This document shows, in pieces, positions 1 to 4,619 of a stretch of DNA of 5,545 nt. The first letter of the stretch is position 1. Every line of letters begins with the position of its first letter. The translations under genes were made by a program, and so were the position numbers. The notes beneath the pieces were generated by a model. It was not told where the DNA came from, made no database searches, and saw only the letters and a list, made by a program, of their open reading frames with translations. Source of the stretch: Eubacterium sp. CAG:251 (GTDB taxonomy: Bacteria > Bacillota > Clostridia > Oscillospirales > Acutalibacteraceae); NCBI GenBank assembly GCA_000436835.1, contig FR889118.1, positions 1 to 5,545 of the forward strand. Reading direction: 5' to 3'.

Positions 1-38
1 TTAAGACAAAACGTTCAAATGTTATTGATATAAAAAAC

Positions 39-84
39 AAAGGAATTAGAAAAACGTAGATAAATACGTATTTCTAATTCCTTT
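39..84 (-). terminator. Intrinsic terminator of the GH43 gene
   Basis: A perfect 14-bp inverted repeat (39-52 with 71-84) is followed, after one A-A mismatch, by 5 more pairs (54-58 with 65-69) and a 6-nt loop, giving a stem of about 20 bp. Read on the minus strand the hairpin ends in a run of six T (complement of 32-37), as expected of a Rho-independent terminator. It lies about 40 nt past the GH43 stop codon. The plus-strand side lacks a clean T-run, so it should act mainly leftwards. The rest of 1-121 shows no gene. Confidence 0.8.
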
Positions 85-121
85 TCTGTTTCGGCACGGT
101 TATGGCTGCTTATTCACGACC

Positions 122-1069
122 TTATATATGGTCTTTATATGTTTCAGCGGTAATTATTCCGTCATTGACGTGCAACTTGCAAATTCTTGCGTTTCGCCTG
201 TCACCTGCAAGTCCGTCGTCCTCAATATCCCTTGCGTGATAAATCGCATACCATTGACCTTTGTATTTAATCATTGAATGATGGCCCGTGCCTTCTTCAA
301 ATTCATTTGCCTTCATAACAGGATGATATGTGTTTTCGTCGGGATATTTTTCAAACTTAATCTTAGTAAGGTCGGTTTCGTCCGTCTTTGCCCTTGCATA
401 TCCGATATAATAAGTAGGCTGTAAATAGCAATTGCCCGAATACATAAGATACTGCCAATCGCCCTCTTTAAAATAGAAAGCACCCTCGATTGTGTGCCAA
501 TTTTCGCCCTTTTTATATCTGTCACGCATATAGATATCCTCGTCAAGGGTAGGTGTCAGCATTGTAACAGGCTTGCCCTCTGCCTTTTCCGGGGTCAAAA
601 GGCGGTCGCAAACAATATATGTACCAGGTCTTTCACCCTCAAAGGTGTTGGTTGAATAAAAAATAAACAAGCCGTTTTCATTTTTAACAACGTGCGAGTC
701 GATTGAAAATGGGTGCAAAAGCTGTTTTGCGTTTTCAAAAGGACCAAGCGGACTTTTTGATGATGAAACGTGCATAGCCTGATGGTGACCGCCTTGGTCA
801 GGCTCGTCGTCAAAAAATTCAAACGAGCAGTAAAGATAATAAGTGCCATCGATTTCAATCACACTCGGCGCCCAAAAATCGTGAACGCCCTTGCCCTCAT
901 AAGTAAAAACTCTGCCGTAAAAATTCCATTTACCGAAAAGGTCATCGGCAAAATATGCGTAAATTCCGTCGCTTCCTGTGGTGTAGATATAGAATTTTCC
1001 GTTTGCCTCAAAAATGAACGGGTCTGCCTGACCGATATAATTTTCTTTGTTTATTTCAAGTAGATGCAT
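122..1069 (-). CDS. Family 43 glycoside hydrolase, cytoplasmic
   Basis: The 315-residue protein is a single five-bladed beta-propeller of the GH43 type, whose members hydrolyse xylosides, arabinosides or galactosides with inversion. The expected catalytic set is visible: the base Asp16 in QADPFIF near the N-terminus, the pKa-modulating Asp124 in SIDSHVV, and the general acid Glu195 in HTIEGAFYF. HDFWAPSV (63-70), YSGNCY (210-215) and GTGHHSM (260-266, with the His that usually sits in the central cavity) are further family blocks. There is no signal peptide and no C-terminal accessory domain, so it should act inside the cell on imported oligosaccharides. The ATG is preceded by AGGAG at 1077-1081, 7 nt away. 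It lies 60 nt downstream of the DUF1284 gene with its own promoter. Family assignment is firm. The substrate (xylo-, arabino- or galacto-oligosaccharide) cannot be read from the sequence. Confidence 0.93.
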   Translation of the reverse strand: MHLLEINKENYIGQADPFIFEANGKFYIYTTGSDGIYAYFADDLFGKWNFYGRVFTYEGKGVHDFWAPSVIEIDGTYYLYCSFEFFDDEPDQGGHHQAMHVSSSKSPLGPFENAKQLLHPFSIDSHVVKNENGLFIFYSTNTFEGERPGTYIVCDRLLTPEKAEGKPVTMLTPTLDEDIYMRDRYKKGENWHTIEGAFYFKEGDWQYLMYSGNCYLQPTYYIGYARAKTDETDLTKIKFEKYPDENTYHPVMKANEFEEGTGHHSMIKYKGQWYAIYHARDIEDDGLAGDRRNARICKLHVNDGIITAETYKDHI

Positions 1070-1097
1070 AGTAAATCTCCTGTAACTTAATGGAATA

Positions 1098-1126
1098 ATT
1101 TTACTATATTGGTGTTAATTTTTCAA
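1098..1126 (-). promoter_or_regulatory. Sigma-A-type promoter for the GH43 gene
   Basis: On the minus strand TTGAAA (1121-1126) and TAAAAT (1098-1103) are separated by exactly 17 nt, and an AGGAG ribosome binding site and ATG follow within 30 nt. The predicted transcript has a leader of about 20 nt, too short for a riboswitch. The promoter sits entirely in the gap after the DUF1284 stop codon. It allows GH43 to be expressed independently of the biotin genes, although no convincing terminator separates the two. Confidence 0.7.
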
Positions 1127-1128
1127 CA
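1113..1128. promoter_or_regulatory. Possible operator over the GH43 -35 box
   Basis: TGTTAATTTTTCAACA is a 16-bp imperfect palindrome (TGTT/AACA outer arms, then a T/G wobble pair and one more A/T pair around four T). It covers the whole -35 hexamer of the GH43 promoter, a common place for a repressor. The centre lacks the CG expected of LacI/CcpA-type sites, so no regulator can be named. In A+T-rich DNA such a repeat may be chance. Confidence 0.3.
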
Positions 1129-1129
1129 G

Positions 1130-1438
1130 TTAATCAAGATTTTTACATATATAATACCATTTGCAGTCGGTGCAAACGTCATTTGGCGTCGGTTTTATGC
1201 CGAGGGAAATAAGCTTTTTTACCTTTTTGTCGTAGCTTTTTACCTTCTCTTCTTCTTTGCATTTTCCGCCTTTATTGTTTGGGCAGTGCGAGCAAATCTC
1301 ATCGCAATGTTCAACAAGCGTTATTTTTTCATTATTATATCGCTTTTTAACATTTGCCATATTCTTGCAAAAATCAGCGCTGTATCCTTTGCCTTCAAAT
1401 CTCGGAAGGCATAAAAGATGATGATATCTGATATCCAT
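1130..1438 (-). CDS. DUF1284 family Cys-rich protein
   Basis: This 102-residue protein matches the DUF1284 pattern: a YHHLLCLPRFEGKGYS block at the N-terminus (His6, His7, Cys10), then FCKNM (23-27), and a run of cysteines. There are nine Cys in all (10, 24, 45, 49, 52, 60, 89, 92, 98), including CxxxCxxC at 45-52 and CxxC at 89-92, which look like ligands for an iron-sulfur cluster or zinc. The family's biochemical function is not known to me. There is no signal peptide or membrane segment, so it is probably cytosolic. The ATG shares its A with the last base of the bioY stop codon (TAATG), and only a weak AAGAAA lies upstream, so translation is probably coupled to bioY. The linkage to a biotin transporter suggests, but does not show, a role connected with biotin or Fe-S metabolism. 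Confidence 0.85.
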   Translation of the reverse strand: MDIRYHHLLCLPRFEGKGYSADFCKNMANVKKRYNNEKITLVEHCDEICSHCPNNKGGKCKEEEKVKSYDKKVKKLISLGIKPTPNDVCTDCKWYYICKNLD

Positions 1439-2004
1439 TATTTTACAAATTTCTTAAGCCTGTTTGTAAGTATTGCGGCGATAACAATTTTAACTGCGTC
1501 AGGAATAAGGAACGGAGTTACGCACCAGCCGAGGATTGTTGCAAGAGATGCAGGGTCATTTGCTTTATTGTAAACTACCGCAAACCAAGCTGTGCCGAAA
1601 GCGTAGCAAACAAGAATTCCGATTACCATTGAAATAACAAGGGGAATAAGCTTTCCCTTGAATTTGTCTGATACAAAACCGACAATAAGTGCTGTAAATA
1701 TAAAGCCGACAATATATCCGCCGGTTGAGCCTAAGATTACGCCCATACCGCCAGAAAAGCCTGCAAAAACGGGAACGCCGATTGCACCTAAAACGATGTA
1801 AACAAGCGTTGCAAGTGTGCCTCTTTTAAGCCCTAACAGTCCCGATACTAAGCATACACCCATGGTTTGAAGTGTGATAGGCACAGTAAGCGGAATTTGA
1901 ATCCACGAGCAGATTGCAATAAGCGCCGCAGATACGCCGATATATACAATGATTAAAATTTTGTTTCTGTTTTTTGTGTTTGTTTCTTTTGCTTTTTCAC
2001 TCAT
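1438..2004 (-). CDS. bioY: Biotin transporter BioY (ECF S-component)
   Basis: BioY is the membrane subunit that binds biotin and, with the ECF T-protein and two ATPases, imports it. The 188-residue hydrophobic protein has the usual length and about six membrane helices. It carries the family blocks IPLTVPITLQT (37-47), GAIGVPVFAGFSGGMGV (73-89), GSTGGYIVGF (92-101) and the late PDAVK (168-172, Asp169 and Lys172). No ecfA or ecfT gene is in the window, so it would use a shared energising module encoded elsewhere, as is common in Bacillota, or possibly work alone. GAAAGG at 2013-2018 lies 8 nt from the ATG and supports this start. A strong promoter with a BirA-like operator precedes it, so expression should fall when biotin is plentiful. 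The DUF1284 gene follows with a one-base overlap. A dedicated importer suggests the cell depends at least partly on external biotin. Confidence 0.95.
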   Translation of the reverse strand: MSEKAKETNTKNRNKILIIVYIGVSAALIAICSWIQIPLTVPITLQTMGVCLVSGLLGLKRGTLATLVYIVLGAIGVPVFAGFSGGMGVILGSTGGYIVGFIFTALIVGFVSDKFKGKLIPLVISMVIGILVCYAFGTAWFAVVYNKANDPASLATILGWCVTPFLIPDAVKIVIAAILTNRLKKFVK

Positions 2005-2036
2005 AATTTTTGCCTTTCAAAATAAATTTCTTAAAG

Positions 2037-2065
2037 ATTATGCCACTTGAACGTCCTATTGTCAA
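2037..2065 (-). promoter_or_regulatory. Promoter of bioY-DUF1284
   Basis: On the minus strand a consensus TTGACA (2060-2065) is followed after 17 nt by CATAAT (2037-2042). The start of transcription should lie near 2030, giving a leader of roughly 25 nt before the bioY ATG, with no room for a riboswitch. The -35 box is inside the left half of the BirA-like operator. Confidence 0.82.
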
Positions 2066-2094
2066 CTAAAAATTAAAACAGGGTTTACAATAGG
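2055..2094. promoter_or_regulatory. BirA-type biotin operator
   Basis: CCTATTGTCAAC (2055-2066) and GTTTACAATAGG (2083-2094) are inverted repeats matching at 11 of 12 positions, separated by 16 nt. The cores, TTGTcAAC and GTTTACAA, match the known BirA operator pattern, TTGTAAAC and GTTTACAA around a spacer of about 15-16 nt. The site lies over the -35 box of the bioY promoter, so a BirA dimer loaded with biotinyl-AMP would block RNA polymerase. Context (bioY directly downstream), symmetry and spacing agree. The regulator gene is outside the window, but would have to be a BirA with a DNA-binding domain. Confidence 0.85.
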
Positions 2095-2139
2095 CTTTAG
2101 TCTATTATGCCGTATTGTAAAAAAATAAAATAAAAGCTA

Positions 2140-2168
2140 TTGATTAGTTTGAAAAACTATTGTATAAT
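2140..2168 (+). promoter_or_regulatory. Promoter for the SDR and transporter genes
   Basis: TTGATT (2140-2145) and a consensus TATAAT (2163-2168) are spaced by 17 nt. Transcription should start near 2175, leaving a leader of about 25 nt before the SDR ATG. The small palindrome AATAC-TTAC-GTATT (2166-2179) overlaps the end of the -10 box and the start site and could be an operator, but it is short. The promoter lies about 46 nt from the edge of the BirA-like site, so it need not respond to biotin. Confidence 0.75.
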
Positions 2169-2200
2169 ACTTACGTATTTTAAAAGGGGGATAACTACTT

Positions 2201-3058
2201 ATGAGTGATTTTACTAAAGCTATTTGCGGTGATTGGCTCAACGGCAAGACTGTAATTGTTACAGGCGCATCAGGCGGTATGGGCGCAGGAATCGCAGCTA
2301 CACTTATTAAAAAACACAACTGCCGTGTAGTCGGCGTTGCAAGAAATGAAGCAAAAATGCTTAAATTTATTGAAGAACTCGGTCCTATGTATAAAGACCA
2401 ATTTTCATACAAACTTTTTGATGTTTCTTCAAGAGAAGCTTGGGAAAATTTTGCAGCTGAGCTTGCCGAGGAGGGTATTGTTCCGTCGGTTCTCGTTAAT
2501 AACGCAGGTATTCTTCCTAAGTTTAAGAGATTTGACAGATATTCTTATGAAGAAATTGAAAGGGCAATGAACATCAATTTCTATTCTTGCGTTTACGGTG
2601 TAAAGACATTTTTACCTGTTCTTTTAACGCAGGATGATCCTGGTATCATTAATGTTGACTCATCTGCTGCTCTTATGACCTTGGCAGGTACTTCTATGTA
2701 CAGTTCGTCTAAGGCTGCTCTTAAGGGTTTTACCGAAGCACTCAGAGTTGAGTTTAGGGGCAAGTGCTATGTAGGTCTTGTTTGCCCTGGCTTTACTAAG
2801 ACCGATATCTTCCGTGACCAGTCAAATGCAGGCGGCAAGGGTCAAAAGGTTATGGATATGATTTCAACCGATTGCGACCTTATGGTTAAAATGATTATGT
2901 TCGGTATCGAGCATAAGAGACCTATGATGGTTCACGGTCTTGACGCTCATGCAATGTCAATCTTTAACAGACTTCTTCCTGTTGCAGGCTCAGAGCTTTT
3001 CTCTGCAATTATGAAGATGGCTGATATTGACCTTTTCAGCGAAGTGTTTGATGATTAA
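2201..3058 (+). CDS. Short-chain dehydrogenase/reductase (SDR)
   Basis: The 285-residue protein is a classical SDR, an NAD(P)-dependent alcohol/carbonyl oxidoreductase on a Rossmann fold. Visible motifs are the dinucleotide loop TGASGGMG (21-28), the acidic FDV turn (Asp74), NNAG (100-103), the tetrad Asn (about Asn126 in MNINFYS), catalytic Ser154 or Ser155 in VDSSA, the Tyr167/Lys171 pair in YSSSK, and the PGFTKT cofactor segment (196-201). Arg48 after the second beta strand (VARNE) favours NADP(H). The roughly 40-residue tail after HGLDA (245-249) is hydrophobic and longer than in minimal SDRs. Its start is supported by AAAAGGGGG ending 10 nt before the ATG. It is the first gene after a good promoter, and a sugar-type symporter follows 82 nt later, which suggests a sugar, polyol or glycoside-derived substrate. 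The substrate itself cannot be told from sequence. Confidence 0.92.
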   Translation: MSDFTKAICGDWLNGKTVIVTGASGGMGAGIAATLIKKHNCRVVGVARNEAKMLKFIEELGPMYKDQFSYKLFDVSSREAWENFAAELAEEGIVPSVLVNNAGILPKFKRFDRYSYEEIERAMNINFYSCVYGVKTFLPVLLTQDDPGIINVDSSAALMTLAGTSMYSSSKAALKGFTEALRVEFRGKCYVGLVCPGFTKTDIFRDQSNAGGKGQKVMDMISTDCDLMVKMIMFGIEHKRPMMVHGLDAHAMSIFNRLLPVAGSELFSAIMKMADIDLFSEVFDD

Positions 3059-3069
3059 TTAATCTATTA

Positions 3070-3109
3070 AAAAGGGTAAAAGTATCAATGGCGATACTTT
3101 TGCCCTTTT
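3070..3109 (+). terminator. Hairpin between SDR and transporter (terminator or attenuator)
   Basis: Arms 3070-3086 and 3093-3109 pair over 17 bp with a single G-U wobble and a 6-nt loop (AATGGC), starting 11 nt after the SDR stop. The right arm ends CCCTTTT, followed by A-T-rich sequence with a second TTTT. It therefore resembles an intrinsic terminator with a modest U-tract. No promoter of quality can be found between it and the transporter start at 3141, so the transporter probably depends on read-through. The hairpin may set the ratio of SDR to transporter mRNA or protect the SDR 3' end. Confidence 0.75.
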
Positions 3110-3129
3110 ATGCTTTTAAATATCTTTTT

Positions 3130-3135
3130 AGGAGG
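3130..3135 (+). promoter_or_regulatory. Strong ribosome binding site of the transporter gene
   Basis: A full AGGAGG ends 5 nt before ATG 3141. It selects this start over the in-frame ATG at 3168 (Met10), which has no comparable site. Its strength contrasts with the apparent lack of a promoter nearby. Confidence 0.85.
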
Positions 3136-3140
3136 TAACT

Positions 3141-4565
3141 ATGGAAGATATCACTAAGAAAAAACATATGTCATTTAAAGAGATAGCCGCTTATTCGCTC
3201 GGTCTTTTCGGATTTCAGGCAATAGTTGGGCTTCTTAATTCATATCAGGCGGAATTTGACGGCTCGATTTTGGGCGCAAACGTCAGCGTCGTTGCAATTC
3301 TTATCTTGGTTGCAAAGATTGTTTCTGCCGTTGCCGACCCTGTGGTTGGTAATCTTGTTGACCGCTCAAAAAGCAAGCTCGGCAAGTTCAAGTCAATGAT
3401 TGTATATTCAATCGCTCCGCTTCTTATTTTTACGGCGGTGGTTTTCGTTAAAGTTCCGTTTAAGGGCATAGGTCTTTATGTTTGGATTTTCCTTACATAT
3501 CTTATTTGGAGCATTGCAATGACAATGGGTGACGTTCCGTCGCAGGGCATTGCTTCCGTTTTAACCCCTAACCCGACAGAGAGAACAAATGTTGTTTCTA
3601 TTTCAAACACGTTTAAGCAAATCGGCTTTTCTGCTTGCGTTGTTATCGTGCCTATCGTTTGCCTTATTATCCCGAACGGCTCAAAGGTATTTGTTAAAAG
3701 CGGCGAAACCGATACCCCGATGATTAGCTCGGAGTATTTCTTTACCGCTCTTTTGACTGCTATTTTGGGTTGTGTCCTTTTTGCTCTTATTCCTATTATT
3801 AATAAGGAAAGAGTTACTAATACTTCTCAGGAAAAAACAACCTTTAAGGATATGGCGCTTGCACTTAAGAATAATAAGCCGTTTTTGCTTGTAATCATTT
3901 CTTATTTCCTCGGATTCGGCAGGCAGATGGCTATGGGTATTCAGGTTCAGGCGGCAACCGTTATTTTGGGCAGCCAAAACCTCGTTGCCGTTTTGGGTAT
4001 CGTTACCGCTGTCGGCTCAATGATAAGTATGGCGCTTTGCCCGCTTCTTATTAAAAAACTTAATGAGAGAAATGCGTATATTCTCCTTTCTGTTTACGGC
4101 TTTGCGGCTTCTATTTTCTCGTTTGTAATCGGTCACTTCTGGTTCCAGTCGCCTAAGAATATGGTGCTCACCGTTCTTTTCTATGCGTCATTGTTCCTTA
4201 TCGGCTTGCAGTTCGGTGCAGTTACTCTTATGCCGATGATTATGACGGCAGATGCAGTAGATTATTACGAGTATGAAACAGGCAAGAGAATGGAGGGCGC
4301 TTGCTACTCAATCCTCACCCTTACTATTAAGGTTTGCCTCGCTCTCGGTACTGCCGTTGGCCTTATCTTTGTTCAAAAATCAGGCTATTACGAGTCGCTT
4401 ACTGCCGGCACATTTACTACAAAAACTAAGGATATTATCTTCTTTGCATATACCGCTTTGCCGGGTATCCTTGCTCTTATTTCAATCTTCCCTATGTTCA
4501 AATATGATATCGTAGGCGAAAAGAAAGCAAAGATTTCCTATGAACTTGCCGCAAGAAGAAAGTAA
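3141..4565 (+). CDS. GPH-family (MelB-like) sugar:cation symporter
   Basis: The 474-residue protein belongs to the glycoside-pentoside-hexuronide:cation symporter branch of the major facilitator superfamily, which imports glycosides with H+, Na+ or Li+. Two signatures are clear. One is the loop 2-3 block DPVVGNLVDRSKSKLGKFK (66-84). The other is ADAVDYYEYETGKRMEG (370-386) near the tenth helix. About twelve membrane helices can be seen, with a hydrophilic central loop around 221-247. Against E. coli MelB as I recall it, Asp59, Thr121, Asp124 and Lys377 have counterparts (Asp66, Thr128, Asp131, Lys397). MelB Asp19, Asp55, Asn58 and Arg149 are replaced by Gln26, Ser62, Ala65 and Asn156. The fold call is firm, but the substrate and coupling ion are unknown. 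It follows the SDR gene across a hairpin and ends at a terminator shared with the converging gene. It could feed oligosaccharide to the GH43 enzyme encoded nearby. Confidence 0.92.
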   Translation: MEDITKKKHMSFKEIAAYSLGLFGFQAIVGLLNSYQAEFDGSILGANVSVVAILILVAKIVSAVADPVVGNLVDRSKSKLGKFKSMIVYSIAPLLIFTAVVFVKVPFKGIGLYVWIFLTYLIWSIAMTMGDVPSQGIASVLTPNPTERTNVVSISNTFKQIGFSACVVIVPIVCLIIPNGSKVFVKSGETDTPMISSEYFFTALLTAILGCVLFALIPIINKERVTNTSQEKTTFKDMALALKNNKPFLLVIISYFLGFGRQMAMGIQVQAATVILGSQNLVAVLGIVTAVGSMISMALCPLLIKKLNERNAYILLSVYGFAASIFSFVIGHFWFQSPKNMVLTVLFYASLFLIGLQFGAVTLMPMIMTADAVDYYEYETGKRMEGACYSILTLTIKVCLALGTAVGLIFVQKSGYYESLTAGTFTTKTKDIIFFAYTALPGILALISIFPMFKYDIVGEKKAKISYELAARRK

Positions 4566-4584
4566 ATATTTTAATAAACGAAAT

Positions 4585-4619
4585 AAGAAAAGCCAAGAAC
4601 CTTTGCTCTTGGCTTTCTT
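4585..4619. terminator. Bidirectional terminator between converging genes
   Basis: AAAGCCAAGA (4589-4598) and TCTTGGCTTT (4607-4616) pair perfectly around an 8-nt loop, with three further pairs if A4588 is bulged. On the plus strand the stem runs into CTTCTATTTTATAT after the transporter gene. On the minus strand it ends in TTTTCTTATTTCG directly after the stop codon of the membrane gene. It can therefore end both converging transcripts. Confidence 0.85.

Noticed and set aside
770..1063. Plus-strand open frame within the GH43 gene
   Set aside because: It is antisense to the conserved catalytic domain and shows no motif or translation signal of its own.
1113..1128. CcpA (cre) site upstream of GH43
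   Set aside because: The half-sites are similar in outline, but the central CG and conserved purines of cre are missing.
1109..1414. A 101-codon hydrophobic open frame on the plus strand
   Set aside because: It lies antisense to the DUF1284 gene, has no ribosome binding site, and its hydrophobic look comes from reading Lys/Glu/Asn codons backwards. The minus-strand protein has clear family motifs.
2005..2200. Riboswitch in the bioY or SDR leader
   Set aside because: Both predicted leaders are only about 25 nt, and no long structured element is present. Biotin control is better explained by the BirA operator.
3681..3977. Minus-strand open frame within the transporter gene
   Set aside because: It is a shadow of the transporter's membrane segments, with no ribosome binding site and no recognisable domain.
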